64,000 nucleotides of DNA from Variovorax sp. WS11 (GCF_010499245.1 NZ_JAAGOW010000005.1:992001-1056000); one strand, 5' to 3'. Shown: positions 41,010 to 49,938, counted from the stretch's first letter. Notes: a model not told the origin generated them from the sequence alone. Numbers and translations are program-made.

Positions 41010-41825
41010 ATGCCCCTTTCAGAAAGCTTCGGGGACGCTTCCCTCTACCGTGAGGTTCGCGGATTGAGCCGCGGACTGGCGGTCCTGCGGGCCTTGAACG
41101 CCATGCCGGGCGGGATCGGTGGAGTGGTCGAACTGGCTCGCATCACAGGGTTGCACCGCACGACGATCAAGCGCTTGCTCGAGACGCTGAAGACTGAAGG
41201 GCTGGTACACCACAAGGACGAGGGCGCGTCCTACGCCTTGGGTTTCGAGGTCAGGCGGTTGTCTGAGGGCTACGTGGGGGCCGACTGGATCGACCGCGTA
41301 GCCGCACCTGCGATGCGTGCCCATCTGCGTGCCCTGTCCTGGCCGAGCGACCTGGCCACGCCCGACGGTGGTTTCATGATCGTCCGGGAATCCACCCACC
41401 GCGTCAGCATGCTGTCGCAGCACCGCGCGACGATCGGTATCCGCATCCCCATGCTGGTCTCGTCGCTCGGCCGAGCGTGGCTGACTTGGTGCGCAGAAGA
41501 AGAGCGCGAGGCCACCCTCTCGCTGCTACAAGAACGTACGGACGCCATCGGAGAGATGGCACGAGACAGCGCCTATGTAAAACGAGTCGTCCGGGAGACG
41601 CGCAGGCGCGGATATGCGGTGAACAAAGGCGAATGGCTATCCGAGGCCAGTGTGACCGCCGTAGGCTTCCCGATTCGGATCGGCGAGCATGCAATCGGCG
41701 CGATCAATCTGGTTCTGCAAAACAACGCCGTGACCGATCGCGAGATCGCCACGCGCTATGTGCCGCTGCTGCGCACGCTGGCAGACGAAATCTCCAAAGG
41801 GGCATCTAGCTCGCCGCGTGGTTGA
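41010..41825 (+). CDS. mhpR: IclR-family activator, MhpR-like
   Basis: 271 residues. Y-R-E-V-R-G-L-S-R-G-L-A-V-L-R-A-L-N and I-T-G-L-H-R-T-T-I-K-R-L-L-E-T-L follow E. coli MhpR closely, as does V-R-R-L-S-E-G-Y. Effector domain with R-E-S-T-H-R-x-S and S-L-G-R-A-W-L. It should activate the divergent operon with hydroxyphenylpropionate as inducer. ATG 41010 chosen at the start of homology. Confidence 0.9.
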   Translation: MPLSESFGDASLYREVRGLSRGLAVLRALNAMPGGIGGVVELARITGLHRTTIKRLLETLKTEGLVHHKDEGASYALGFEVRRLSEGYVGADWIDRVAAPAMRAHLRALSWPSDLATPDGGFMIVRESTHRVSMLSQHRATIGIRIPMLVSSLGRAWLTWCAEEEREATLSLLQERTDAIGEMARDSAYVKRVVRETRRRGYAVNKGEWLSEASVTAVGFPIRIGEHAIGAINLVLQNNAVTDREIATRYVPLLRTLADEISKGASSSPRG

Positions 41826-41948
41826 CCACAATCGTGACAAGGATTACGGGTAAACCCTTTATCCTGGCGTCGGCAGGTGACGCCTCGCGCTCGGGCCGAA
41901 ACCCGTCCCGCGGGCCCTGGCTGGCTCAGCCCGCTGCCCGCGTGCCTG

Positions 41949-42600
41949 CTACTTCGGCAGCACCTTGCGCAGCCAGGGCTGCCGCGTCAGTCGGGCCGCT
42001 TCGAAGGCAGCAATCTTGGCGGAGTGACGCAATGTGAGCTCAATCTCGTCCAAGCCCTCCAGCAAGCACTGCCTTTGGAAGGGCGCAACCAGGAAACTGA
42101 CCGCCCCCCCCGTCCGGAAGCTCGATGCGTTGATCAACCAGGTCCACCGTCAGGGCGTAGCCAGGCTGAGCGACGATGTCGTCCAACATCTTTCTGACGA
42201 TGGCTGGATCTAGCGTGATCGCCAGCATCCCGTTCTTGAAAACATTGCTTCGAAAGATCTCGGCGAACGAAGGCGCGATGAGGACGCGAAAGCCGAACTG
42301 ATGGAGTGCCCAGGGGGCGTGTTCACGACTGGAGCCGCATCCGAAGTTCGAGCCTGTTACCAGAATGCTCGCACCCGCGTACCTCAGTTGGTTCAACACG
42401 AAGTCGGGGTTCGGCCTTCGGCACGCTTGCGGCATGCCGGGTTCCCCTGGATCAAGATATCGCCAGGCGTCGAACAGGTTCGGCCCGAACCCGGTGCGAC
42501 GGATCGACTTCATGAACTGCTTCGGAATGATGGCGTCTGTGTCCACGTTGTTTCGATCAAGGGGTACAGCAACGCCATGAACAGTTGAAAGCTTTTCCAT
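41949..42600 (-). pseudogene. leuD: 3-isopropylmalate dehydratase small subunit, frameshifted in a homopolymer
   Basis: The first frame (42600 leftward) gives D-R-N-N-V-D-T-D-A-I-I-P-K-Q-F, G-S-N-F-G-C-G-S-S-R-E-H-A-P-W-A-L and ...I-E-L-P-D-G-G-G-G. After the run of eight C (plus strand, 42104-42111) the proper C-terminus continues only in the next frame: F-Q-R-Q-C-L-L-E-G-L-D-E-I-E-L-T-L-R-H and F-E-A-A-R-L-T-R-Q-P-W-L. A one-base slip, real or from sequencing, separates them. Its LeuC partner is not adjacent; a leuC remnant lies at 58111-58387. Confidence 0.85.
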
Positions 42601-42604
42601 CGAG

Positions 42605-42754
42605 CTACCGACCGTTCTGAACGAGGCAAACCAAGACGAGAACCACCATCAACGCCACAGGCGCGACCAAATACCAGCCAGAGACGGGCTGCCTTTCACG
42701 ATCTTCATCAACCTCGACGCTTGCTAGCGCGCCCGGACCTTCGAGGTAGACCAT
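42605..42754 (-). CDS. 49-residue single-helix membrane protein or gene tail
   Basis: Ends 4 bp before leuD. Acidic start V-E-V-D-E-D-R-E-R-Q, then the hydrophobic helix V-A-P-V-A-L-M-V-V-L-V-L-V-C-L. ATG 42754 follows CGGAAGAAG. It may be the C-terminus of a larger transporter cut by the IS6 element beginning at 42782. Family not recognised. Confidence 0.4.
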   Translation of the reverse strand: MVYLEGPGALASVEVDEDRERQPVSGWYLVAPVALMVVLVLVCLVQNGR

Positions 42755-42781
42755 CTTCTTCCGTCGTCCCGCAGCATGGGG

Positions 42782-43592
42782 GGCCCTGTCGCGATAAGCC
42801 GCGCTGCCAAAATGCAGCCATGGTACCGCTGCACGTCCAACTTCAGAACTCGACTCTGCGAGGGGTGATCAAGCGGCTGCATTTTCCGCTTGAACTCATG
42901 CTGGTGTGCGTTCGCTGGTACGCGGCGTATCAGTTGAGCTTGCGCAACCTTGACGAGATGATGGCAGAGCGCGGTGTGCTGGTCGACCACGCCACCGTCC
43001 ACCGCTGGTCATTGAAGATGCTGCCCGTATTGGCCAAGGTGTTTCGTCGGCGCAAGCACCCGGTGGGGCGCTCATGGCGCGTCGACGAGACCTACGTGCT
43101 CGTGGGCGGCCAGTGGAAGTATCTGTACCGAGCCGTCGATCGCCTGGGCCAGACCGTCGACTTCCTTCTGACCGCCCGCCGTGACGTAGCGGCCGCACGT
43201 CGGTTCTTTGAGCGCGCCATCGGGCAGCACGACTTGCCCGAGAAGATCACCATAGACAAGAGAGGTGCCAACACCGCCGCCGTGCGTGGTCTGATCGCCG
43301 ATAGCGGCGTCACGATTGAACTACGGCAGTCCAAGTACTTGAACAATCTTGTCGAGCAGGACCATCGTAGCGTCAAGCGCAGAATCCGGCCGATGATGGG
43401 ATTCAAGTCCTTTCACTGTGCTGGCCGCCTGATCGCTGGCATCGAGACCATGCACATGATCAAGAAGGGGCAGTTGCGCTGCCCCGGTGGCCTGGCATTT
43501 GCACATGCCGACCACTTCTACAGTCTCGCCGTCCATTGACCCGGACCGATTCCGGCATCAACTCGCCTCAACCGGCTTATCGCGACAGAACC
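42782..43592 (+). mobile_element. IS6-family insertion sequence (about 0.81 kb)
   Basis: Ends share CTGTCGCGATAAGCCG as inverted repeats (left from 42782, right to 43592) around one transposase. The eight bases flanking left and right differ, so no target duplication remains; IS6 cointegrate or deletion events commonly leave such scars. Confidence 0.85.
42820..43539 (+). CDS. IS6-family transposase
   Basis: 239 residues, standard. W-R-V-D-E-T-Y-V (first Asp), I-T-I-D-K-R-G-A-N (second Asp) and L-V-E-Q-D-H-R-S-V-K-R-R (Glu) make a full DDE triad; S-L-R-N-L-D-E-M-M-A-E-R-G is the usual N-terminal motif. ATG 42820 chosen inside the element; no interruption seen. Confidence 0.93.
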   Translation: MVPLHVQLQNSTLRGVIKRLHFPLELMLVCVRWYAAYQLSLRNLDEMMAERGVLVDHATVHRWSLKMLPVLAKVFRRRKHPVGRSWRVDETYVLVGGQWKYLYRAVDRLGQTVDFLLTARRDVAAARRFFERAIGQHDLPEKITIDKRGANTAAVRGLIADSGVTIELRQSKYLNNLVEQDHRSVKRRIRPMMGFKSFHCAGRLIAGIETMHMIKKGQLRCPGGLAFAHADHFYSLAVH

Positions 43593-43623
43593 AGAGTTCC
43601 CGCCTACCTCATGGATTACCCAC

Positions 43624-44753
43624 ACTTGTCTGATTACTCAGTAGTCGATAATTTAGGCTACAAAAGTCACCGCGGCGATCGGTTTGATGATCCAATAGTG
43701 CATGAAGCGAGATGGCCGCACGCTGGATCACAAAACGCTTGAAGAGATTCGCCTGATGGCGGTGGAGCGAGTTCGCGACGGGGAGAAGCCCTCTGCAGTG
43801 ATTGCCGCCTACGGTTTCAGCCGCACAACCATCTACAAATGGCTGAAGGCCTCGTCGGGTCGAGGCAAGGGACTCAAGGCATTGCGCGGCACGCGCGGCA
43901 CCGGGCGACCGCGGACGCTGAGTGCCGCGCAAGAGCGCCAAATATTTCGTTGGATCAATGGGCGCGACCCGCGACAGTACGGACTGGACTTTGGGCTGTG
44001 GACACGCGCCATTGTCGTGGCGCTGATCGAGCAGAAGTTCGGCGTGAATATGGGGGTGACCGCAGTCGGTGCGTTGCTGGCCAAGCTCGGACTGACCCCG
44101 CAAAAGCCGCTGCAACGCGCCTACCAACGCGATCCTCAAGCCATCGAGCGCTGGCAGCGTGAAACCTACCCCGGCATCGCCACGGCTGCGAGGCAAAGTG
44201 GTGCCGACGTCTACTTCTGGGACGAATCGGGCTTTCGGGCTGACACCGTGCACGGCAAGACCTGGGCGCCCATGGGCAAGACCCCGGTTATCGAGCGGCC
44301 CGGCCAACGCCAGTCGATCTCCGCGGCATCGGCCGTCAACGCCAGGGGTGGATTCTGGTTTGCGACTTACCAGGGTGCGCTCAATGCCGAACTGTTCATC
44401 GAATTGCTCAAGAAGATGATGAAGGGTCGCAGCAAGCCGGTGCACTTGGTGGTCGACGGATTGCCGGCCCACAAGAAAGCCAACGTGCGCGAGTACATCG
44501 AATCCACTCAGGGCAAGCTGAGCATGCACATTCTGCCGGGCTACGCACCGGACCTGAACCCGGACGAACTGGTCTGGAGTCACGTCAAACGTACCGGCGT
44601 GGCTCGCAACCCATTGCGAGCTGGCGAGAAACTCGAAATCCGCGTCGACCAGCAACTGCGCAACATGCAGAAGAATCGCCGGCTTGTTCGATCATTCTTC
44701 GAAGCGCCCTCTGTCGCCTATATTTCCGACTGCTGAGTAACTATCAGACAAGT
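43624..44753 (+). mobile_element. IS630-family insertion sequence (about 1.13 kb)
   Basis: ACTTGTCTGAT and the following TACTCAG at the left (43624 on) are repeated inverted at the right (to 44753) with a 2-bp offset. One full transposase lies inside. The expected TA duplication is not evident at either end. Confidence 0.75.
43702..44736 (+). CDS. IS630-family transposase
   Basis: 344 residues. N-terminal HTH (A-Y-G-F-S-R-T-T-I-Y-K-W-L) then DDE domain: Y-F-W-D-E-S-G-F-R, L-V-V-D-G-L-P-A-H-K and L-P-G-Y-A-P-D-L-N-P-D-E. Intact in one frame, unlike the many split IS630 copies. Confidence 0.93.
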   Translation: MKRDGRTLDHKTLEEIRLMAVERVRDGEKPSAVIAAYGFSRTTIYKWLKASSGRGKGLKALRGTRGTGRPRTLSAAQERQIFRWINGRDPRQYGLDFGLWTRAIVVALIEQKFGVNMGVTAVGALLAKLGLTPQKPLQRAYQRDPQAIERWQRETYPGIATAARQSGADVYFWDESGFRADTVHGKTWAPMGKTPVIERPGQRQSISAASAVNARGGFWFATYQGALNAELFIELLKKMMKGRSKPVHLVVDGLPAHKKANVREYIESTQGKLSMHILPGYAPDLNPDELVWSHVKRTGVARNPLRAGEKLEIRVDQQLRNMQKNRRLVRSFFEAPSVAYISDC

Positions 44754-44950
44754 GAGTCCGCTTTTTCGATCATTCCGACTCGTTTGCCACAACATCGCAG
44801 GCGCCGCTCGTGTCGCCGGCGGATCCCAGGCTTCCGTCGGATGGAGACTGCATCACATCGGAGCGCTGGTGGCAGACCCCGCGGTGCCGCCTGACTTTGA
44901 GCTGCTGCGTGCCCGGCCCGGCTCAGCCAGCCACCTGGTCCGGTCTTCTC
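44754..44950. other. spacer, probable gene debris
   Basis: Nothing recognisable before the acyl-CoA dehydrogenase tail. Confidence 0.35.
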
Positions 44951-45019
44951 ACATTCTCCTTGCGTGGCATCCGCGAGATCCTTCGCGGAGTAATTGTGCG
45001 AGGCCTGGGCCTGCGTTGA
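44951..45019 (+). pseudogene. acyl-CoA dehydrogenase C-terminal tail
   Basis: The frame ends R-E-I-L-R-G-V-I-V-R-G-L-G-L-R-stop, the usual end of acyl-CoA dehydrogenases (xSEIxRxxIARxxLGL). Upstream sequence is unrecognisable. It is followed 13 bp later by the start of a second such gene, as in paired acyl-CoA dehydrogenase operons. Confidence 0.45.
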
Positions 45020-45032
45020 AGAACCAAGATCA

Positions 45033-45125
45033 ATGTTTGCTGCGGCGATTGAAACGATCCTGCGCGATCAGTGCACCCCATCGCAACTGCGAGCCATCGA
45101 GGCGGGCGAGACTCGCAAACGATGA
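45033..45125 (+). pseudogene. acyl-CoA dehydrogenase N-terminal fragment
   Basis: 30 codons: M-F-A-A-A-I-E-T-I-L-R-D-Q-C-T-P-S-Q-L-R and A-I-E-A-G, then a stop. This matches the first helices of small acyl-CoA dehydrogenase-like subunits. Everything downstream is lost. Confidence 0.5.
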
Positions 45126-45257
45126 TGCGTCGTGGCTCTATCACTCGCTCGCCGTTCGGCGTACGTCGAACGCACGCGGCACAGTCGTCGGACTCTTCAT
45201 CGTAGCCTTCGGAGAGGCCCCTACGCCGTCTGGTCGACTGCGTACGCCCGTGGCGAT

Positions 45258-45650
45258 TCAGTGGTTCTGGCGAAAGTTGCCTGGGCGCCGGGTTGTCAAG
45301 GTGACGTCCCCTACGCGTGTAGCCCTGTGCAGTGCACCGGGAATTCGTGCATCGACTTCGCCTGCGTGATCGATAGTTCTGTTGACGAGGAAAAGGATGT
45401 CGTCGCAGCGCTCCTTCAACGCGATGCCTCGCCCTGTCAGTAGCACCTTGCGCGTGGTGCGCTGGAGCAGGGGCGTCTCAAACATCGCCTCTAGCCTGGC
45501 AATACTCCTGCTGACGCTCGACTTGTGGATCTGCAATGCGTCAGCCGCCAGGGAAAAGCTGGCCAGCGAAGCGACGTACGCGAAGACCCGAAGATCATTC
45601 AGGTCGATCAACTTTTCTGCAGGCGGTGTAGATGAGATGATATTGTGCAT
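45258..45650 (-). pseudogene. LysR regulator, N-terminal half only
   Basis: D-L-N-D-L-R-V-F-A-Y-V-A-S-L-A-S-F-S-L-A-A-D-A-L and S-S-V-S-R-S-I-A-R-L-E-A form the HTH, then L-L-Q-R-T-T-R-K-V. The frame loses homology about residue 100 and stops; the effector domain is absent. ATG 45650 is the plausible start. Confidence 0.7.
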
Positions 45651-45667
45651 TGGAGGCTCGTCGCTGC

Positions 45668-45704
45668 GAAAGGCCACCCGAACCGCAGGTCCGAGTGGCC
45701 TTTC
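45668..45704. terminator. strong bidirectional stem-loop after the porin
   Basis: GAAAGGCCAC and GTGGCCTTTC form a perfect 10-bp stem around a 17-bp loop, 41 bp after the porin stop. With A/T at the stem base it can work as an intrinsic terminator in both directions. Confidence 0.75.
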
Positions 45705-45744
45705 AGAGGCCTCATCGGAGGCACCAAATTGCGCTTGCGCCGGG

Positions 45745-46995
45745 TCAGAAGGCGTGGCGGATACCGAAGTCGTAGCCCGTCGATGTCTTCGGCGTGAAGG
45801 CTTGTCCTGGAGCCAGGGTGGTGCTCGTCACAAAAGCTGGCCCGCCTACTGTCACGTTGGCACCGTTCTTGTTGCGGATCCGCGCCACCGTGGCGTACAG
45901 AGCCGTACGCTTCGACAGATTGTGAACGTAGCCAAGCGCAAACTTGTTGGCCTTCGGATCGTCAGTGCCAAGGAAGGTGAAGGGTAGGTTGAAGTCGTAC
46001 TTGACCTGCGAGAACGAAACGCGGATCAGGCCGGGGCCGACGGGCACGGTCGCGCCCAGCAGGTAGCCCTTCAGGTCGACGTCGGGGGTTGACGTGAATA
46101 GGAGGCTGTCCTGCTCGACTTCCTTCTTGGTCTTCGAATATTCCCCGAAGAGCTTCACGACGCCGAAGTCGTAGGAAGCTCCGACGTTGGCGGTCTTGGC
46201 GTTCGTAGTCGTGCCGGCATAGAAGTTGTCGCCGATGGTGGTAGCGCCGTAGCCAGCAGCCACGTCCAGCGGGCCATTGGCGTAGCCGAAGCGGCCACCG
46301 ATGTAGCGGCCGGTGCGCTGGGTGTTCAGCGTCGTCGGGGTCAGGGTGCCTGGATCGTACTTGTCGCGCTCGTGGAAGGAATACATCACCTGGCCATAGA
46401 AGCCGCCGAGGTTCGGGGGCAGGAAGTAGCCGATGCTGTTGCCGGAACGAACGTAGCTGCTGCCGGTCACGTTGGTGATGCTGCCGACGCTCGCTGCCCC
46501 ACCACCGAGCCAGGAGGTGAAGCCGGCGTTGGCAACGTAGATGAGGTTGGTGCCGACGCCGTTGGTGCCGAACGGATCGAACACGGTGTCGTTCCAAAAG
46601 TGCGGCGTGTAGTCACGACCCAGGCGGATTTCACCGAATCCACCGGACAAGCTCACCGTCGAGCGGCGTGCGAAGGTTGCGATACCTTCTGACCCGTCGT
46701 CGTTCTTGATCGGGGCTTCGAGCCAGAAGCTGGCAGCTAAGCCGCCGCCCAAGTCTTCCGTGCCACGGAAGCCGACGCGGCTGGCGTTGTAGCCATTGGT
46801 CGCAAGCGCGGTTCGCTTAACCTTGATACTGTCAACGTAGCCCACCGGAGGGATCAGGAGGGAGTTCGAGTTGTCCGATTTGTTTGAGTAGCCGCTGACA
46901 GCCGCATCAACCACCCCGAACAGCGTGACCGACGACTGTGCTGAGGCTACGCCGGCGACAGCCAGAGTAGCCAGAGCAACCAAAGATTTTTTCAT
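45745..46995 (-). CDS. outer-membrane porin (OmpC/Omp32 type, betaproteobacterial)
   Basis: 416 residues, a little longer than typical Omp32-like porins. Signal M-K-K-S-L-V-A-L-A-T-L-A-V-A-G-V-A-S-A-Q, first strand S-S-V-T-L-F-G-V-V-D-A-A-V, P-loop-like R-S-T-V-S-L-S-G-G-F-G-E-I-R-L-G-R-D and terminal G-I-R-H-A-F ending in Phe for BAM assembly. Passive uptake of small acids fits the neighbouring catabolic genes. ATG 46995 behind TTGGAGAAACTTGCA; followed by a strong terminator, so single-gene transcript. Confidence 0.95.
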   Translation of the reverse strand: MKKSLVALATLAVAGVASAQSSVTLFGVVDAAVSGYSNKSDNSNSLLIPPVGYVDSIKVKRTALATNGYNASRVGFRGTEDLGGGLAASFWLEAPIKNDDGSEGIATFARRSTVSLSGGFGEIRLGRDYTPHFWNDTVFDPFGTNGVGTNLIYVANAGFTSWLGGGAASVGSITNVTGSSYVRSGNSIGYFLPPNLGGFYGQVMYSFHERDKYDPGTLTPTTLNTQRTGRYIGGRFGYANGPLDVAAGYGATTIGDNFYAGTTTNAKTANVGASYDFGVVKLFGEYSKTKKEVEQDSLLFTSTPDVDLKGYLLGATVPVGPGLIRVSFSQVKYDFNLPFTFLGTDDPKANKFALGYVHNLSKRTALYATVARIRNKNGANVTVGGPAFVTSTTLAPGQAFTPKTSTGYDFGIRHAF

Positions 46996-47200
46996 TGCAA
47001 GTTTCTCCAAGATTAAACAAAAGGGCTCCTGGCTTAGCACTTGTGCTCTTGCCGGACCCCCGCGCCAACTCCCTATGGGAAGTTGGCGCGATTCCATCAG
47101 CATCGTTCTTCTGAAGGCGGCCACTTATGCAAGGTCACGTGAAAACTATGCAAAGTCGAGACTCTGCGAGCAGCATCGTGTTGTTGAATCGCGACGTCGC

Positions 47201-48229
47201 TCATTGCGACGCCATCCGCATGGCCTGCCGCATCTTGCTCGGCGCGACCCGATACCAGTCCTTGAACTTGCGGGTGAAGTTCGTGTGATCGCCGTATCCC
47301 AGCTGCAAGGCAATGCGCTCGATCGACAGCTCGGTATTGCGCAGGTACCAAGCCGCATGTGTCCTACGCAGTTCGTCCTTGATCTCGGAATAGGTCATGC
47401 CGACCTCCGCTAGCCTTCTCGCCAGCATGCGTGCCGGGATGCCCATCTCCGCAGCCAGCTCGCCCGCATCGGGGTTGGCCGCGAGTCGCTCCCGAAGCGC
47501 ACGTCGCACGCTCTGTACGAAGGCGCCATGCACCAGCTCTGACTCCATCTTTTGGCAGAGCTGCACTGCTTCGGAGAACGCCTTCGGGTCGGCCGCGATG
47601 CAAGGCGATCGAAGCAGCGCCGTAGGCAGTTCGAGCAAGAGGCAGTCTTGATCGAAGCTCACCCTTCGAACGTAGCGCAGGCACGGAAGTTGGCCGTCGG
47701 CAGGACGGGGGTACGGCAGCCCGACGGCGAGTTCGTCCGCAGGCCGACCCAGGATCGCCTCCAGCAGGCGACAATGCGCTCCAACGATCGTCTGCATAAC
47801 GAAGACATGTGTCTCGCACAGCGGGACGATCGGTTTCACCGACAGGGTGCTCCATTGCGGTCCGTTCTTCAGCTGAAACTCGTGGCACCCAAAGATCAGT
47901 CTGGCATGCCGGCTCAGGAACTGCAGGCCCTGTCCTAGGTTGTCGCTCGTTACTGCCCCAATGCCCGCCGGGGAGTGATAGGGCTGGAGCATCGAGCCTG
48001 CGATCAGGCCGAGGTCCGGCTCGCCGCTGCACTGGATGGCATAGGAGACGAATCGGCGGAAGATCTCGAAGTCCACCATCCGCTGACCGTCGCAGAGGTC
48101 TTGCCAGCTTAGACCCGCGTTGGCGAGGACGGTCGAAGGACGGACGCCGAAACTGTTAAGGCAGTCCACGACGCATCGGATGTACACCGGCGGCGCAAAC
48201 GGAAGGCGAGACTGCCCTTCGGTCTTCAT
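47201..48229 (-). CDS. AraC-family regulator (OruR/Arabinose_bd type)
   Basis: 342 residues. N-terminal ligand domain with S-P-A-G-I-G-A-V-T-S-D-N-L-G and C-terminal double HTH ending I-A-L-Q-L-G-Y-G-D-H-T-N-F-T-R-K-F-K-D-W-Y. ATG 48229 overlaps the stop of a short upstream frame. Its target may be the porin gene, which follows on the same strand with its own promoter gap of about 200 bp. Confidence 0.92.
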   Translation of the reverse strand: MKTEGQSRLPFAPPVYIRCVVDCLNSFGVRPSTVLANAGLSWQDLCDGQRMVDFEIFRRFVSYAIQCSGEPDLGLIAGSMLQPYHSPAGIGAVTSDNLGQGLQFLSRHARLIFGCHEFQLKNGPQWSTLSVKPIVPLCETHVFVMQTIVGAHCRLLEAILGRPADELAVGLPYPRPADGQLPCLRYVRRVSFDQDCLLLELPTALLRSPCIAADPKAFSEAVQLCQKMESELVHGAFVQSVRRALRERLAANPDAGELAAEMGIPARMLARRLAEVGMTYSEIKDELRRTHAAWYLRNTELSIERIALQLGYGDHTNFTRKFKDWYRVAPSKMRQAMRMASQ

Positions 48230-48513
48230 GGCTCAGTGATCGGCCGGTGTGAGAGGCAGCAGGGCGGGGCGACAAAACGATCGCGCTCGTCTTGGAGTTG
48301 CTTCATCGCTGTTGTGCCTTCTACATAGACGGGTTCGTATGCAGAATGCGACCTCGGCGTCCATCGCCGCTCACCAGCATGCAGCGCCTCCTCGAGCTCG
48401 GCATCGCTCAATTCGGGAGCTTGCTCCACGCGCATGGCATTCATCGTCTCCTGCATGGCAGTCCGTTCGAACCTCTTTGTTTTGCCGCGGCCGCGCTTGC
48501 TACGACCAAGCAT
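48226..48513 (-). CDS. small hypothetical frame upstream of the AraC gene
   Basis: Up to 95 codons, stop overlapping the AraC start (ATGA). Contains L-S-D-A-E-L-E-E-A-L-H-A-G-E-R-R-W, a plausible amphipathic helix, but no known domain. Possible starts at 48513 or at internal ATGs. Could be a leader frame coupling AraC translation, or chance. Confidence 0.3.
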   Translation of the reverse strand: MLGRSKRGRGKTKRFERTAMQETMNAMRVEQAPELSDAELEEALHAGERRWTPRSHSAYEPVYVEGTTAMKQLQDERDRFVAPPCCLSHRPITEP

Positions 48514-48527
48514 CCCTGATGCTTAAA

Positions 48528-48537
48528 ATTCTAGGAA
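48528..48537. promoter_or_regulatory. recurrent TTCCTAGAAT element
   Basis: ATTCTAGGAA on the plus strand, TTCCTAGAAT on the minus strand pointing to the AraC gene about 300 bp away and the small frame 15 bp away. Fourth exact copy in the window. Confidence 0.3.
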
Positions 48538-48766
48538 TTGCCTCGCGTCACCGCTACGTGCTGCAATGCCAAGGATTTTTGCAAGCCACGCAAAGGACCG
48601 GTTTGGCCACGCCTAGGACCGGGCATAGAAGCCATTTGGGATGGACGAGCGATGAGTCCAGTCTGCCTCGTGCGGCGAAATACACGGCCGCGAAAGCGCG
48701 GTCCCGGAGACGGCACTATCGTTTTTGCATGAAGCCGCGAAAACGGAAGCGCACTCGCCCATGTGA
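48538..48766. other. intergenic region
   Basis: No gene recognised downstream of the TTT receptor stop. A short CCGCG/CGCGG stem near 48690-48704 may be a weak terminator. Confidence 0.35.
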
Positions 48767-49747
48767 CTACTCTGCTTTGATGTGGGCGTCGGCGATCACC
48801 TTGCCCCATCTTGCCCAATCGCGCTCCATGAGTGCAGAGAGCTCCGCAGGCGAGGAGCGCAGCGGCTGAAAGCCTTGTGCTGCCAGTCGAGCCCCAAGCT
48901 CCTTGTCCGCCTCTACCCCTTCCACCGCGCGCCGCCAGTGCTGCACAACCGTGGAAGAAGCCGCCTTGGGCAGGAAGAGTCCGTACCAGATGCTGAAGTC
49001 GAAATTGGGCACCCCGCCTTCACGAAGCGTAGGCAGATCCGGCAACGCGGGAGAGCGCTTGCTGCCGGTCACGGCCAACGGACGCAGCTTCCCGGATTGC
49101 CCGTGGCTAAGGGCCGACGGCACGATGTCGAAGAACACCTGGATGTCCCCCGCTAGCAGCGAGGAAGTGGCGGGTCCGTTGCCCTTGAACGGGACGTGCT
49201 TGATCGCCGTTCCGGCCATGCTGTTGAACAGCTCGCCGACGAGGTGCTGAGTAGAGCCGTTTCCGGCGGAGCCGTAAAAGAACTCCGAGCCTTTGGCCCG
49301 TGCATAGGCCACGAACTCCGAGAAGTTCCCCACCGGCAACGAGGGATGGACGATGAGCACCAGCGGAAAATCGGCAAGCAGCGAGATAGGCGTGAAGTCG
49401 GTCCTGAAGTCGTAGCCCGCCGACTTTGTGAGTTGGGGATTGATTACCAGAGTACTGCTGTGCAGAAGCACCGTGTACCCGTCAGGGTCAGAGCGCGCGG
49501 CGACCTGTGCCCCGATCGCGCCGCCAGCGCCTGCCCTGTTGTCGACCACCACGGGTTGCCCCAGAACGCTACCCAACCTTGGAGTGACCATGCGACCGAC
49601 AATGTCGCCGCCTCCGCCGGGTGCGAACGGCACAACCAGTTTCACTGGCCGGGAAGGGAATGCTCCTTGGGCAGCCGCTTCCCGCGCCTGCGACGAACAG
49701 GCGAGGGCACCTGCCGAGAGGAGCAGGTCGCGTCGATTCAAGCTCAT
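48767..49747 (-). CDS. TTT (Bug) family periplasmic receptor
   Basis: 326 residues. Signal N-R-R-D-L-L-L-S-A-G-A-L-A-C-S-S-Q-A (twin-Arg-like), mature F-P-S-R-P-V-K-L-V-V-P-F-A-P-G-G-G-G-D-I-V-G-R, N-R-A-G-A-G-G, P-D-G-Y-T-V, L-P-D-L-P-T-L. ATG 49747 behind TTGGAGACAGC. Same strand as the LysR and MmgE/PrpD genes upstream, so likely part of that acid-utilisation unit. Confidence 0.94.
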   Translation of the reverse strand: MSLNRRDLLLSAGALACSSQAREAAAQGAFPSRPVKLVVPFAPGGGGDIVGRMVTPRLGSVLGQPVVVDNRAGAGGAIGAQVAARSDPDGYTVLLHSSTLVINPQLTKSAGYDFRTDFTPISLLADFPLVLIVHPSLPVGNFSEFVAYARAKGSEFFYGSAGNGSTQHLVGELFNSMAGTAIKHVPFKGNGPATSSLLAGDIQVFFDIVPSALSHGQSGKLRPLAVTGSKRSPALPDLPTLREGGVPNFDFSIWYGLFLPKAASSTVVQHWRRAVEGVEADKELGARLAAQGFQPLRSSPAELSALMERDWARWGKVIADAHIKAE

Positions 49748-49938
49748 GCTGTCTCCAATCGTTGGCGCTTCGAAATGTTGGGAATCACTCTGCGAGATGC
49801 ACCTGCACTTCTCAGGAAGGTGCTGTGCACAGGGTGTGCGCTCAGCCAAGGCCTGTCGTTCACACTGCAACGTGGTAAACCATACCGTGGCGTATGTTTA
49901 TGGGCAATAGGGTTTGCCCCTTACCTCTTCCTGGCCGT

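Noticed and set aside
42774..43600. 8-bp target duplication around the IS6 element
   Set aside because: Left flank GCATGGGG and right flank AGAGTTCC differ, so no duplication can be claimed.
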